This document shows, piece by piece, positions 28,624 through 38,290 of a DNA stretch of 44,570 nt. The DNA is taken from NCBI GenBank assembly GCA_004570315.1, contig SPQI01000500.1, positions 1 to 44,570 on the forward strand, given 5' to 3'. A program made the position numbers and the translations under genes. Each line of letters opens with the position of its first letter. The stretch's first letter is position 1. Source of the DNA: Oxalobacteraceae bacterium OM1 (GTDB lineage: Bacteria; Pseudomonadota; Gammaproteobacteria; Burkholderiales; Burkholderiaceae_D). The notes beneath the pieces were generated by a model. The model was not told the DNA's origin and did no database searches. It worked only from the letters and a program-made list of their open reading frames with translations.

Positions 28624-28718
28624 TCCGCTGCCTTTCTGTCCCGGCGTGAGTTGGGGCAGATGGAACGCCGGCACCATTCCGATTACACTTCTGCCCAATC
28701 TCGTTCGGAAGTCCCTCC

Positions 28719-29399
28719 ATGAATTCGACTCTCGGCTTTTCGCATTACTGGGCGCAGGGCGACGCAGTGTCCCACGCTGTCGCTTACCTGCTGGTGCTGA
28801 TGTCCATCGTCAGCTGGTTCTATATCTTTTCCAAGAGCTGGAGTTCCTGGCGCACTCGCCGCAGCGCGGCCGCCCTGCCGAGCTTCTGGAAGGCACCGAC
28901 GCTGCCGGACGCCATTTCGGTCCTGAGGAACGTCGATAGCGAAAACGTCTACACGCCGCTCGCCACCCAGAGCGCGGAAGCAGCCAACGTGGGAGCCCAG
29001 GCCGGCTCGCTGAATGCCAGCGTCGACCCGAGCGAACTCATCACCCGCACGCTGCGCCAGGAAATCAACCGCGTCTCGGCGCGCCTTGAAAGCGGTCTGA
29101 CGCTGCTGGCCTCGGTCGGATCGACGGCGCCCTTCGTCGGCCTGTTCGGCACGGTCTGGGGCATCTATCATGCGCTGGCCGCGGTGTCCTCGTCCGGCAC
29201 GGTGCAGATCGACAAGGTGGCCGGTCCGGTGGGCGAAGCGCTGATCATGACGGCGCTTGGCCTGGTGGTCGCGATTCCGGCGGTGTTGGCCTATAACGCC
29301 TTCACCCGCGTCAACCGCCTGACGTTGGCCGAGCTCGACGGCTTCGCGCACGATCTGCATGCCTTTTTGACAACCGGCTCGCGCGTCGGCAAGCAGTAA
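28719..29399 (+). CDS. exbB: MotA/TolQ/ExbB proton channel protein
   Basis: This 226-residue protein has three hydrophobic segments: about residues 20-38, 130-150 and 175-195. The second is in TLLASVGSTAPFVGLFGTVWGIYHAL and the third in GEALIMTALGLVVAIPAVLAYN (in parts), which are the channel-lining regions of the family. With the ExbD-like gene ten bases downstream, it forms a proton-driven energising complex for TonB-dependent transport or a Tol-like system. No tonB is in the window, so ExbB versus TolQ is by context only. Confidence 0.88.
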   Translation: MNSTLGFSHYWAQGDAVSHAVAYLLVLMSIVSWFYIFSKSWSSWRTRRSAAALPSFWKAPTLPDAISVLRNVDSENVYTPLATQSAEAANVGAQAGSLNASVDPSELITRTLRQEINRVSARLESGLTLLASVGSTAPFVGLFGTVWGIYHALAAVSSSGTVQIDKVAGPVGEALIMTALGLVVAIPAVLAYNAFTRVNRLTLAELDGFAHDLHAFLTTGSRVGKQ

Positions 29400-29408
29400 G
29401 GAGCAGCC

Positions 29409-29837
29409 ATGGCTTTCGGCGGATTCAACGACAACAAGCAGCAGGCACCGATGGCGGACATCAACGTCACGCCGATGGTGGACGTGATGCTGGTCCTGCT
29501 GGTCATCTTCATCATCACCGCGCCGCTGTTCACGCACGCGATCAAGCTGGATTTGCCCAATGCCGCCTCGGCGCCGGCGCCCGAGAAGCCCGAAACGATT
29601 TCGCTCTCCATCAACGGCGAAGGCCGCATCTTCTGGGGCAACGATCCGGTGCAACTGCAGGATCTCGCGCCCCGCCTCGCCGAGGCGTCGAAGAAGAATC
29701 CCCAGCCGGAGCTGCAGCTGCGTGCCGACAAGGGAACGCGGTATGAAGTCATTGCGGAAGTGATGGCGGCGGCGCAGAACAACGGCATGAACAAGATGGG
29801 GTTTGTGACGGATGCGCGGGAGCCGGTGCAGAAGTAA
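29409..29837 (+). CDS. exbD: Biopolymer transport protein ExbD/TolR
   Basis: The 142-residue protein has the family pattern: a short cytoplasmic start, then INVTPMVDVMLVLLVIFIITA with the proton-carrying Asp in the single membrane segment. A periplasmic domain of about 100 residues ends with RYEVIAEVMAAAQNNGMNK. It pairs with the ExbB-like protein. The stop is followed by a 351-base gap before leuS. Confidence 0.9.
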   Translation: MAFGGFNDNKQQAPMADINVTPMVDVMLVLLVIFIITAPLFTHAIKLDLPNAASAPAPEKPETISLSINGEGRIFWGNDPVQLQDLAPRLAEASKKNPQPELQLRADKGTRYEVIAEVMAAAQNNGMNKMGFVTDAREPVQK

Positions 29838-29880
29838 GCGGCAGTAGAATCACACCCGCGGCGCGTCCGTCAGCCTGCTT

Positions 29881-30024
29881 GTCGTTCCCGCGCAGGCGGG
29901 AACCCGGAGATGACCTGACGACGCTCGATTAAAGAAGAATGTTCCCCCGTTAACGCCTTTTCCACCTCTGGCGTAACGCAATTCCCCGCTCTCCGGCCTG
30001 GATTCCCGCCTTCGCGGGAATGAC
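29881..30024. repeat. REPIN-like pair of inverted REP units (A)
   Basis: The unit at 29881-29907 (starting GTCGTTCCCGCGCAGGCGGG) and the reverse-complement-like unit at 29997-30024 (ending CGCGGGAATGAC) match closely. Each unit is itself a small hairpin with GTTCCCGC..GCGGGAAC-type arms. The two oppose each other, a layout of REPIN elements. The 36854-36934 pair is of the same type. Confidence 0.7.
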
Positions 30025-30146
30025 AGCGCACTTGATACGCTGCCGGTTCCCCGTTTGCCGGCGTCCGCTGCTCCGTGACTCCAACGACGGCACTCTCCGG
30101 TCGATGCAGCGCCCCCATCCCCCGGCATTCCGCACCTTTCCGCCGG

Positions 30147-30152
30147 TATAAT
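30147..30152 (+). promoter_or_regulatory. leuS -10 box
   Basis: A perfect TATAAT lies 37 bases before the leuS ATG. The -35 position has no good match. Confidence 0.4.
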
Positions 30153-30188
30153 TGCCGGTTCCATCCCACATACCCTGCATCATTCGTC

Positions 30189-32837
30189 ATGCAAGAAAAA
30201 TATCTCCCCGGCGACGTCGAGAAAGCCGCGCAAGACCATTGGCGCGCCATCGACGCCTACAAGACTGTCGAACACGCGAAGGACAAGAACGGCAAGGACA
30301 AGAAGAAGTTCTATGCCTGCTCGATGCTGCCCTACCCGTCCGGCAAGCTGCACATGGGGCACGTGCGCAACTACACCATCAACGACATGCTGGCGCGCTT
30401 CCTGCGGATGAACGGCTACAACGTGCTGATGCCGATGGGCTGGGACGCCTTCGGCCTGCCGGCGGAGAACGCGGCGCTGAAGAACGGCGTGCCGCCCGCG
30501 AAGTGGACCTACGACAACATCGCCTACATGAAGAAGCAGATGCAGGCGATGGGTCTGGCGATCGACTGGTCGCGCGAAGTGGCGACCTGCGATCCGAGCT
30601 ATTACAAGTGGAACCAGTGGCTGTTCCTCAAGATGCTGGAAAAGGGCATCGCCTACCGCAAGACGCAAGTAGTGAACTGGGACCCGGTCGACCAGACAGT
30701 GCTCGCCAACGAGCAGGTGATCGACGGCCGCGGCTGGCGCACCGGCGCGGTCGTGGAAAAGCGCGAGATTCCGGGCTACTACCTGAAGATCACCGACTAC
30801 GCCGAGGAACTGCTCGACCAGGTACAGCATCACCTGCCCGGCTGGCCGGAGCGCGTGCGCCTGATGCAGGAGAACTGGATCGGCAAAAGCGAAGGCGTGC
30901 GCTTCGCCTTTCCGCATGACATTCGCGACGACAGCGGCCAGCTCATCCAGGAAGGCAAGCTCTATGTCTTCACGACGCGCGCCGACACCATCATGGGCGT
31001 GACCTTCTGCGCCGTGGCGCCCGAGCATCCGCTGGCGACGCATGCCGCCGCAGGCAACCCGAAGCTCGCCACCTTCATCGAGGAGTGCAAGAAAGGCGGC
31101 ACGACCGAGGCCGAGCTTGCGCTCAAGGAAAAGGAAGGCCTGCCGACTGGTCTCTTCGTCACGCACCCGCTGACCGGCGAACAGGTCGAGGTCTGGGTCG
31201 GCAATTATGTGCTGATCACCTACGGCGATGGCGCGGTGATGGGCGTGCCGGCGCACGACGAGCGCGATTTCGCGTTCGCCAAGAAATACGATTTGCCGAT
31301 CAAGCAGGTCGTCGCCGTCGAAGGCGAGACCTATTCCACCGACGCCTGGCAGGAGTGGTACGCCGACAAGCAGCGCGGCGTCACGATCAATTCCGGCGCC
31401 TTCGATGGCCTGGGCTACAAGGCCGCCGTCGACAAGGTCGCCGAGGCGCTGATCGCCAAGGGCTTGGGCGAGAAGAAAACCACCTGGCGCCTGCGCGACT
31501 GGGGCATCAGCCGCCAGCGCTACTGGGGCACGCCGATTCCGATCATCCATTGCGAGACCTGCGGTTCGGTGCCGGTGCCCGAGAAGGACCTGCCTGTCGT
31601 GCTGCCGCAGGATTGCGTGCCGGACGGCAGCGGCAATCCGCTCAACAAGCGCGAAGATTTCCTGCGCTGCGAGTGCCCGCAGTGTGGCACGCCGGCCCGC
31701 CGCGAGACTGACACGATGGACACCTTCGTCGATTCCTCGTGGTACTTCATGCGCTATTGCGACCCGAAGAACGAGGAGCAGATGGTCGCCGGCGGCACCG
31801 AATACTGGATGCCGATGGACCAGTACATCGGCGGCATCGAGCATGCGATCCTGCACCTGCTCTATGCCCGCTTCTGGACCAAGGTGATGCGCGACCTCGG
31901 CCTGGTGAAAGTCGACGAGCCTTTCGTCAACCTGCTCACGCAGGGCATGGTGCTCAACCACATCTATTCGCGCCGCACCCCGCAGGGCGGCGTCGAGTAT
32001 TTCTGGCCGAGCGACGTGGAGAACGTGTACGACGAGGGCGGCCGCATCATCGGCGCCAAGCTCAAGAGCGACGGCTCGGCGATCACCTACGAAGGCGTGG
32101 GCACGATGTCGAAGTCGAAGAACAACGGCGTCGATCCGCAGGAACTCATCAACCAGTACGGCGCCGACACCGCGCGCCTGTTCGTGATGTTCGCCTCGCC
32201 GCCGGAGCAGACGCTGGAATGGAACGACGCCGGCGTCGAAGGCGGCAACCGCTTCCTGCGCCGCGTGTGGGCCTTCGCGCATGCGCAGTCGGCACGGATC
32301 GCCGCGTCGTCGGACGTGGATTTCAGCGAACTGCCCGAACCGCACAAGGCGCTGCGCCGCGAGATCCACAAGATCCTGCAGCAGGCCGATCATGATTTCC
32401 GCCGCATCCAGTACAACACCGTGGTGTCGGCGTGCATGAAGATGCTCAACACGCTGGAAAGCGCGAAGCTCGAAGATTCCGCCGCGACCAACGCGGTGAT
32501 CGCCGAAGGCTTCTCCGTCTTCCTGCGCGTGCTGTATCCGGTGGCGCCGCACATTACGCACGTGCTGTGGCAGCAGCTCGGCTACGACGTGGCCTTCGGC
32601 GACCTCCTCGATGCGCCGTGGCCACAGGTCGATCCGGCCGCGCTAGACCAGGCGGAGATCGAGCTGATGGTGCAAGTCAACGGCAAGCTTCGCGGCAGCG
32701 TGAAAGTGCCGAAGGAAGCCGACAAGGCGGCCATCGAAGCCGCTGCGCTGGCCAACGAGAATGTGAAGAAGTTCGTCGAAGGCACGCCGAAGAAAGTGAT
32801 CGTCGTGCCCGGCAAGCTGATCAACATCGTCGCCTGA
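30189..32837 (+). CDS. leuS: Leucyl-tRNA synthetase
   Basis: LeuRS charges tRNA-Leu and edits mischarged amino acids. The 882-residue protein begins [15 protein letters not shown]. The HIGH-type motif is HMGH at residues 55-58 after PYPSGKL. The CP1 editing region is present, and the KMSKS equivalent is MSKSK at 640-644. The tail ends [14 protein letters not shown]. All are typical. The ATG has no clear ribosome site. A longer reading frame upstream runs through the repeat region and is rejected. lptE and holA follow, the usual leuS-lptE-holA order. Confidence 0.99.
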   Translation: MQEKYLPGDVEKAAQDHWRAIDAYKTVEHAKDKNGKDKKKFYACSMLPYPSGKLHMGHVRNYTINDMLARFLRMNGYNVLMPMGWDAFGLPAENAALKNGVPPAKWTYDNIAYMKKQMQAMGLAIDWSREVATCDPSYYKWNQWLFLKMLEKGIAYRKTQVVNWDPVDQTVLANEQVIDGRGWRTGAVVEKREIPGYYLKITDYAEELLDQVQHHLPGWPERVRLMQENWIGKSEGVRFAFPHDIRDDSGQLIQEGKLYVFTTRADTIMGVTFCAVAPEHPLATHAAAGNPKLATFIEECKKGGTTEAELALKEKEGLPTGLFVTHPLTGEQVEVWVGNYVLITYGDGAVMGVPAHDERDFAFAKKYDLPIKQVVAVEGETYSTDAWQEWYADKQRGVTINSGAFDGLGYKAAVDKVAEALIAKGLGEKKTTWRLRDWGISRQRYWGTPIPIIHCETCGSVPVPEKDLPVVLPQDCVPDGSGNPLNKREDFLRCECPQCGTPARRETDTMDTFVDSSWYFMRYCDPKNEEQMVAGGTEYWMPMDQYIGGIEHAILHLLYARFWTKVMRDLGLVKVDEPFVNLLTQGMVLNHIYSRRTPQGGVEYFWPSDVENVYDEGGRIIGAKLKSDGSAITYEGVGTMSKSKNNGVDPQELINQYGADTARLFVMFASPPEQTLEWNDAGVEGGNRFLRRVWAFAHAQSARIAASSDVDFSELPEPHKALRREIHKILQQADHDFRRIQYNTVVSACMKMLNTLESAKLEDSAATNAVIAEGFSVFLRVLYPVAPHITHVLWQQLGYDVAFGDLLDAPWPQVDPAALDQAEIELMVQVNGKLRGSVKVPKEADKAAIEAAALANENVKKFVEGTPKKVIVVPGKLINIVA

Positions 32838-32853
32838 GCACCAGGGAGAACGC

Positions 32854-33351
32854 ATGAAGCGCCGTACCGCCCTTGCCTGTACCGCCGCGTTCGCGCTGGC
32901 CGCCTGCGGTTTTCAGCTGCGCGGCACAGCGCCGCAATCGAGCATTCCGTTCAAGACCATCTACATCGGCGTGCCGGAGACTTCCACGCTGGGCGTCGAA
33001 CTCAAGCGCAATCTGCGCGTGAACGGCGACACCCGCGTGGTGACCGATCCGAAAGAGGCCGAAGCGGTGCTCGACATCCTCTCCGAAACGCGCGACAAGG
33101 TGGTCTCCTCGCTGAACACGCAAGGCCGCATACGCGAGTTCACCCTGCTCTATCGCCTGCGCTTCCAGGTACGCGACAACGCCGGCCACACGCTGCTGGC
33201 GCCGACGGAAATCACGGTCAAGCGCGACCAGAGCTTCAACGAATCGCAGGCCATCGCGAAGGAAAAGGAAGAGGAAATCCTCTACCGCGACATGCAGGGC
33301 GACATCGTCCAGCAGATCATCCGCCGCCTCGCGGCCTTGAAGACGGCTTGA
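32854..33351 (+). CDS. lptE: LPS assembly lipoprotein LptE
   Basis: LptE plugs the LptD barrel for lipopolysaccharide export to the outer leaflet. The 165-residue protein has a lipoprotein signal with lipobox ALAAC at about residue 18, then GFQLRG, the family start, and KIS-like barrel-binding domain ending with DMQGDIVQQIIRRLAAL. The gene lies 16 bases after leuS and 12 before holA. Confidence 0.93.
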   Translation: MKRRTALACTAAFALAACGFQLRGTAPQSSIPFKTIYIGVPETSTLGVELKRNLRVNGDTRVVTDPKEAEAVLDILSETRDKVVSSLNTQGRIREFTLLYRLRFQVRDNAGHTLLAPTEITVKRDQSFNESQAIAKEKEEEILYRDMQGDIVQQIIRRLAALKTA

Positions 33352-33363
33352 CCGGCTCGCACC

Positions 33364-34380
33364 ATGCAACTGCGGCTTGACGCCCTCGACGCCCATCTCG
33401 CGAAGACGCTCGCGCCGCTCTACGTCATCACCAGCGACGAGCACCTGCTGGCGCTGGAAGCGGCCGACCGCATCCGCAAGACGGCGCGTGCGCAGGGCTA
33501 CTCGGAGCGCGAGGTGTTGGTCGCCGAACGCTACTTCAAGTGGGGCGAGTTGCTCGCGGCGAATCAATCGCAGTCGCTGTTCGGCGACCGTAAGCTGATC
33601 GAGCTGCGCATTCCGAGCGGCAAGCCGGGCAAGGACGGCGGACAGGCGCTGCAGGAGTATGTCGGGGCGCTCAATCCGGACAACGTCACGCTCATCACCC
33701 TGCCGAAGCTCGACTGGCAGACCGCCAAGACGGCCTGGGTCGGTGCATTGCAGCAGGCGGGCGTCTACCTCGATATTCCGCTGGTGGAACGTGCGCAGCT
33801 GCCGCAATGGATCGGCAACCGGCTGGCGGCGCAGCGGCAGAGCGTGGAACGCCAGAGCCTGGATTTCATCGCCGACCGGGTGGAAGGCAACCTGCTGGCG
33901 GCGCATCAGGAGATCCAGAAGCTGGCGCTGCTGTACCTGGAAGGCAAGCTGAGCTTCGAGCAGGTGCAGGATGCGGTGCTCAACGTTGCGCGCTACGACG
34001 TCTTCAAGCTGAACGAGGCCATGCTGGCCGGCGACGCCGCACGGCTCGTGCGCATGGTCGACGGGCTCAAGGGCGAAGGCGAGGCGCTGCCGCTGGTGCT
34101 GTGGGCGGTGGCGGAAGAAATCCGCACGCTGCTCAAGATCAAGTCGGGCATGGCCGTCGGCAAGCCGGTCGCCATGCTGCTCAAGGAATATCGCATCTGG
34201 GGTCCCCGCGAGCGGCTGATGGAGCCAGCACTGCGGCGGCTGAAGCTGTCCACGCTGGAGGCGGCGCTGCAGGAAGCGGCCCAGGTGGATAAGATGGTCA
34301 AGGGCCTGCGCGCCAAGGCGTTTGCCGGGGATGCGTGGGATGCGCTGCTGCAGCTCGGGCTGCGGGTGGCGCGCGGCTGA
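33364..34380 (+). CDS. holA: DNA polymerase III delta subunit
   Basis: HolA opens the sliding clamp as part of the clamp loader. The 338-residue protein begins [35 protein letters not shown] (the [11 protein letters not shown] part is conserved). It continues with clamp loader features such as [28 protein letters not shown] and a C-terminal helical region ending [14 protein letters not shown]. Length is near that of E. coli delta. It directly follows lptE. Confidence 0.94.
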   Translation: MQLRLDALDAHLAKTLAPLYVITSDEHLLALEAADRIRKTARAQGYSEREVLVAERYFKWGELLAANQSQSLFGDRKLIELRIPSGKPGKDGGQALQEYVGALNPDNVTLITLPKLDWQTAKTAWVGALQQAGVYLDIPLVERAQLPQWIGNRLAAQRQSVERQSLDFIADRVEGNLLAAHQEIQKLALLYLEGKLSFEQVQDAVLNVARYDVFKLNEAMLAGDAARLVRMVDGLKGEGEALPLVLWAVAEEIRTLLKIKSGMAVGKPVAMLLKEYRIWGPRERLMEPALRRLKLSTLEAALQEAAQVDKMVKGLRAKAFAGDAWDALLQLGLRVARG

Positions 34381-34459
34381 GCGGCACGCGACGGCGCTTG
34401 CGCCTCCCACCGGAGATGCGTTCCGGGTTCGAATCGAAAGACGAGTGGTTCCTCACATC

Positions 34460-35725
34460 ATGGACATCAAGCACTACATGAACGACATTGGCCAGCGCGC
34501 CCGCAAGGCATCGCGCGCCATGGCCAAAGCCGATACGCAGGCCAAGAACACGGCGCTGTCGCTGATCGCCGCCGCCATCCGCCGCGAGGCCGACGCCCTG
34601 CGCGCGGCCAATGCCAAGGACCTCGAGGCGGCGCGCGCCAACGGCCTGGCGCCAGCGATGCTCGACCGCCTGACGCTGTCCGACAAGGCCATCGCCACGA
34701 TGGCCGAAGGCCTGGAGCAGATCGTCGCCCTGCCCGATCCGATCGGCGAGATGTCCAACATGAAGTTCCGCCCGACCGGCATCCAGGTCGGTCAGATGCG
34801 CGTGCCGCTGGGCGTGATCGGCATCATCTACGAAGCGCGTCCCAACGTGACGGTCGATGCGGCCGGCCTGTGCATCAAGAGCGGCAATGCGACCATCCTG
34901 CGCGGCGGCTCGGAGGCCATCCACTGCAACCAGGCGCTCGCCAAGCTGGTGAAGGAAGGTCTCGCCGGTGCGGGCCTGCCGGCCGACGCGGTGCAGATCG
35001 TGGAGACGACCGACCGTGCGGCCGTCGGCGAACTGATCACCATGCCGCAATACGTGGACGTCATCGTGCCGCGCGGCGGCAAGGGCTTGATCGAGCGGCT
35101 GATGAAGGAATCGAAGGTGCCGATGATCAAGCACCTCGACGGCATCTGCCATGTCTACATCGACGACAAGGCCGACCTGGAGAAGGCGGTGAAGATCGCC
35201 TTCAACGCCAAGTGCCATCGCTACGGCACCTGCAACACGATGGAAACGCTGCTGGTGGCGCGCGGGATTGCGCCGCAAGTGCTGCCGCGCCTGGCGGAGG
35301 TGTACCGCGGCAAGGACGTCGAGCTGCGCGGCGACGACGAGGCGCGTGCCCTGCTGGCCGGCTATCCGCATCTGGCGTCGGCGACCGAGGACGACTGGCA
35401 CACCGAGTACCTCGCGGCCATCCTCGCCGTGAAAATCGTCGGCGGCGTGGACGAGGCGATCGATCACATCAACACCTACTCCTCGCAGCACACCGACGCC
35501 ATCGTCACCGACGACTACAGCCGCGCTATGCGCTTCCTGCGCGAAGTCGATTCGGCTTCCGTGATGGTCAATGCATCGACGCGCTTTGCGGACGGCTTCG
35601 AATACGGCCTCGGCGCCGAGATCGGTATTTCGAACGACAAGCTGCATGCGCGCGGGCCGGTCGGGCTGGAAGGGCTGACGTCGTTGAAGTATGTGGTCTT
35701 CGGCCACGGCGAAGTACGCGAATAA
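34460..35725 (+). CDS. proA: Gamma-glutamyl phosphate reductase
   Basis: ProA reduces glutamyl phosphate to the semialdehyde in proline synthesis. The 421-residue protein has [18 protein letters not shown] (aldehyde dehydrogenase-like fold), [19 protein letters not shown] with probable catalytic C258, and ends with [14 protein letters not shown]. The start ATG at 34460 is selected because residues encoded upstream have no similarity. proB is not in the window. Confidence 0.97.
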   Translation: MDIKHYMNDIGQRARKASRAMAKADTQAKNTALSLIAAAIRREADALRAANAKDLEAARANGLAPAMLDRLTLSDKAIATMAEGLEQIVALPDPIGEMSNMKFRPTGIQVGQMRVPLGVIGIIYEARPNVTVDAAGLCIKSGNATILRGGSEAIHCNQALAKLVKEGLAGAGLPADAVQIVETTDRAAVGELITMPQYVDVIVPRGGKGLIERLMKESKVPMIKHLDGICHVYIDDKADLEKAVKIAFNAKCHRYGTCNTMETLLVARGIAPQVLPRLAEVYRGKDVELRGDDEARALLAGYPHLASATEDDWHTEYLAAILAVKIVGGVDEAIDHINTYSSQHTDAIVTDDYSRAMRFLREVDSASVMVNASTRFADGFEYGLGAEIGISNDKLHARGPVGLEGLTSLKYVVFGHGEVRE

Positions 35726-35737
35726 GAAAGGCCATTC

Positions 35738-36160
35738 ATGCTCTGGGTGAAGTCCTTCCACATCGTCTTTGTCGCCTCCTGGTTCGCCGGGCTGTTCTAC
35801 CTGCCGCGCATCTTCGTCAACCTCGCGATGGAGACCGATGCGACCAGCACCGCGCGCCTGCTGCTGATGGCGCGCAAGCTCTATCGCTTCATGACCATGC
35901 TGGCCGTGCCGGCGCTGCTGCTCGGCCTCTGGCTGTGGCTGGGTTACGGCATCGGACGCGGGCCGGGCAATGGCTGGCTGCATGTGAAGCTGGCAGTAGT
36001 GGTGGCGCTGATCGGCTATCACCATGCGTGCGGCTCGCTGCTGAAAAAGTTCGAAGCGGGCAAGAACCTCCGTTCGCATACCTGGTTTCGCTGGTTCAAC
36101 GAAGTGCCGGTGATCGGCTTGCTGATTGCCGTGATCATGGTCGTGGTCAAACCCTTCTGA
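35738..36160 (+). CDS. CopD family / HemJ-like protoporphyrinogen oxidase
   Basis: This 140-residue protein has four membrane segments. The first contains FHIVFVASWFAGLFYLPRI with a conserved His, and the third LHVKLAVVVALIGYHHACG with a conserved Lys and His pair. This pattern matches the HemJ/UPF0093 family, which in many bacteria converts protoporphyrinogen IX to protoporphyrin IX; related proteins are often called CopD family. No hemG or hemY is in the window. hemH is present 14 kb away. It sits 12 bases after proA and 16 before the next gene. Confidence 0.85.
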   Translation: MLWVKSFHIVFVASWFAGLFYLPRIFVNLAMETDATSTARLLLMARKLYRFMTMLAVPALLLGLWLWLGYGIGRGPGNGWLHVKLAVVVALIGYHHACGSLLKKFEAGKNLRSHTWFRWFNEVPVIGLLIAVIMVVVKPF

Positions 36161-36176
36161 CGCCGAGGAGCATGCG

Positions 36177-36782
36177 ATGAGCAAGGTTTGTGAATATTTT
36201 CTGGCGCCGCAGTCGCCGTGGACGTACCTGGGACACGAGCGCTTCGTTGCGCTGTGCCGGAAACATGGCGTGCAGATCGAACTCAAGCCGATGGATCTCG
36301 GCAAGGTGTTCAGCGTCTCCGGCGGTCTGCCATTGCCGAAGCGGCCGCCGCAACGGCAGGCGTACCGGCTGGTGGAACTGACGCGCTGGAGCGATTACCT
36401 CGGCATGCCGTTGAACCTGCATCCGAAGTTCTTTCCGGTGCCGCCGGACGCCGCGGCCAAGCTCATCATTGCCGTGCGGCTGGCGCACGGCACCGATGCC
36501 GCACTGGATGTGACGGGCGCCATCATGCGGGCCGTGTGGGCCGAGGAACGCAACATTGCCGATGCCGACACGCTGGCCGCGATCGCCTCCGCCTGCGGGC
36601 ACGACGGCAAGGCCTTGCTGAAGTCGTCCGAGACGGCGAGCGTGCAGGCGGAGTACGACCGCAACACCGAGCAGGCGATGGCGGCAAACGTGTTCGGCTC
36701 GCCTTGGTATGTGTACGACGGCGAAGGCTATTGGGGACAGGACCGGTTGGACTTCCTCGAGCGGGCGTTCGCCACGAAGTGA
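36177..36782 (+). CDS. 2-hydroxychromene-2-carboxylate isomerase-like (DsbA/GST kappa fold)
   Basis: The 201-residue protein begins with SPWTYLGHERF, where a Ser replaces the CxxC active site of DsbA, as in HCCA isomerases and GST kappa. It ends with VFGSPWYVYDGEGYWGQDRL, another family hallmark. HCCA isomerase acts in naphthalene-type degradation, but many homologues have no aromatic pathway nearby, as here. The true substrate is unclear. A ribosome site GAGG precedes the ATG. Confidence 0.85.
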   Translation: MSKVCEYFLAPQSPWTYLGHERFVALCRKHGVQIELKPMDLGKVFSVSGGLPLPKRPPQRQAYRLVELTRWSDYLGMPLNLHPKFFPVPPDAAAKLIIAVRLAHGTDAALDVTGAIMRAVWAEERNIADADTLAAIASACGHDGKALLKSSETASVQAEYDRNTEQAMAANVFGSPWYVYDGEGYWGQDRLDFLERAFATK

Positions 36783-36853
36783 TTCATCGTCGTTCCGGTG
36801 TGAGCGGGATGACAGTCGTTCCGCCACCAATCCGGCAACGAAAACAATTCACC

Positions 36854-36934
36854 GTCGTTCCGGCGAACGCCGGAACCCAGCGGCTTTAACGGACGGTGTC
36901 AACGCCGCTGGATCCCGGCTTTCGCCGGGATGAC
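36854..36934. repeat. REPIN-like pair of inverted REP units (B)
   Basis: The unit at 36854-36883 (starting GTCGTTCCGGCGAACGCCGG) and the opposite unit at 36905-36934 (ending TCGCCGGGATGAC) are near reverse complements, with a 21-base spacer. A degenerate copy (TCGTTCCGGTGTGAGCGGGATGAC region) appears at about 36788-36812. The layout is like REPIN A. Confidence 0.75.
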
Positions 36935-36981
36935 GGCACAGGCCACCGCAGCATTTGCACTTTACGGATAAAGGGTTCCCC

Positions 36982-38190
36982 ATGGCACAGTCGCATTCCT
37001 ATTTCTGCCCCTGCCCGCGCGGCCTCGAAGCCGCGCTCGCCGAAGAGCTCGGCGAGATCGCGCAGCTCTGCACGCTCAAGGTCCACAACCAGGTTCCGGG
37101 CGGCGTGCATTGCTCCGGCAGTTTGCAGGACGCCTGGCGCGTCAATTTGCATTCCCGCATCGCCTCGCGCGTGCTGATGCGCATCGCGCATGGCAGCTAC
37201 GTCAACGAGAACGACGTCTACGACCTCGTGCTCGCGGCGCCGTGGGAAGACTGGTTCGACGTCGATCACACCATCCGCGTCGACATCACCGCGATCAAGT
37301 CGCCGCTCAAGAGCCTGGAGTTCACCACGCTGAAAGTGAAGGACGCCGTCTGCGACCGCTTCCGCGACCAGTTCCAGCGCCGGCCGTCGGTGAACACCCG
37401 CACGCCCGACATGCGCATCGCCGCCTTCCTCGATGCGCGCACCTGCACCGTCTATCTCGATACCTCCGGCGAAGCGCTCTTCAAGCGCGGCTGGCGGCAG
37501 GAGACCGGCGATGCGCCGCTGCGCGAGAACCTCGCTGCGGGCCTGCTGCGCGTGGCCGGTTGGAAACCGGGCACGGTGCTGTTCGACCCGATGTGCGGCT
37601 CCGGCACCATCCTGGTCGAGGCGGCGCAGATCCTGGCTGGCATTCCGCCCGGCGCGCGCCGCAGCTTCGCGTTCGAAAAGTTCAACGACTTCGACAATGC
37701 GGCCTGGCTCGCTATCAAGAGCAGCTTCAAGCCGAATCCCTTGCCGACGTCGCCGACGCTCTTCGGCAGCGACATCTCCGGCGACATGATCGTCATGGCG
37801 CGCAACAACCTGCGCAATGCGGGTATCCAGTTCGACGTGCCCCTCAAGCAGATCGAGGCGCAGGAAGTGAAGCCGCCGAGCGACGTGCCGGGCATCCTGC
37901 TGACTAATCCGCCCTATGGCGAGCGCATCGGCGTGCGCGGCGACCGCAGCCAGGACGAAGACGAACTCGCGAAGAACTTCTATGCCGCCTTCAGCACCAC
38001 GCTCAAGCAGCGCTTCGCCGGCTGGCAGGTGTATCTCTTCACGGCCGATCTCGGCGTGCCGAAACTGCTGCGCCTGAAGGAATCGCGCAAGACGCCGTTC
38101 TTCAACGGCGCACTGGAATGCCGCCTGTTCCGCTTTGAAATGGTGGCCGGCTTTCATCGCCGCGAGGAAGCCAAGCCGAAAGCGTCCTGA
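36982..38190 (+). CDS. THUMP-domain 23S rRNA guanine-N2 methyltransferase (RlmL-like)
   Basis: The 402-residue protein from MAQSHSYFCPCPRGLEAALAEEL carries an N-terminal THUMP domain and a Rossmann-type methyltransferase. The SAM site is DPMCGSGTILVEAA and the catalytic motif is NPPYGERIG, the N2-guanine motif. RlmL in E. coli methylates G2445 of 23S rRNA; the E. coli protein has a fused second methyltransferase (RlmK) that is absent here, so this is the single-domain form. The ATG at 36982 is preferred over one at 36955. Confidence 0.92.
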   Translation: MAQSHSYFCPCPRGLEAALAEELGEIAQLCTLKVHNQVPGGVHCSGSLQDAWRVNLHSRIASRVLMRIAHGSYVNENDVYDLVLAAPWEDWFDVDHTIRVDITAIKSPLKSLEFTTLKVKDAVCDRFRDQFQRRPSVNTRTPDMRIAAFLDARTCTVYLDTSGEALFKRGWRQETGDAPLRENLAAGLLRVAGWKPGTVLFDPMCGSGTILVEAAQILAGIPPGARRSFAFEKFNDFDNAAWLAIKSSFKPNPLPTSPTLFGSDISGDMIVMARNNLRNAGIQFDVPLKQIEAQEVKPPSDVPGILLTNPPYGERIGVRGDRSQDEDELAKNFYAAFSTTLKQRFAGWQVYLFTADLGVPKLLRLKESRKTPFFNGALECRLFRFEMVAGFHRREEAKPKAS

Positions 38191-38205
38191 TCCTTTCCTT
38201 GGCCC

Positions 38206-38227
38206 CGCCGCCCGGAGAGCGGGCGGC
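38206..38227 (+). other. GC-rich hairpin after the methyltransferase gene
   Basis: GCCGCCCG and CGGGCGGC arms enclose a five-base loop, 16 bases after the stop. There is no T-run, so termination is uncertain. Confidence 0.4.
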
Positions 38228-38290
38228 GCCGGCGCGCTTGCGCTATTCTTGTCTTTTCCGCCGACAAAACCCACAGACAAGGAGACATTC

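Larger units (their letters stand above)
29838..30188. other. Non-coding gap with REPIN-like repeats and leuS -10 box
   Basis: This gap of 351 bases holds two opposite repeat units (29881-29907 and 29997-30024) and a leuS promoter-like TATAAT at 30147-30152. I see no supported gene in it. Confidence 0.7.

Noticed and set aside
30180-32561. Long minus-strand open frame opposite leuS
   Set aside because: The same antisense artefact; the plus-strand leuS is unmistakable and the mirror protein is rich in Arg and His.
34298-36304. Long minus-strand open frame opposite proA and hemJ-like
   Set aside because: No recognisable domain and covers two true genes on the other strand.
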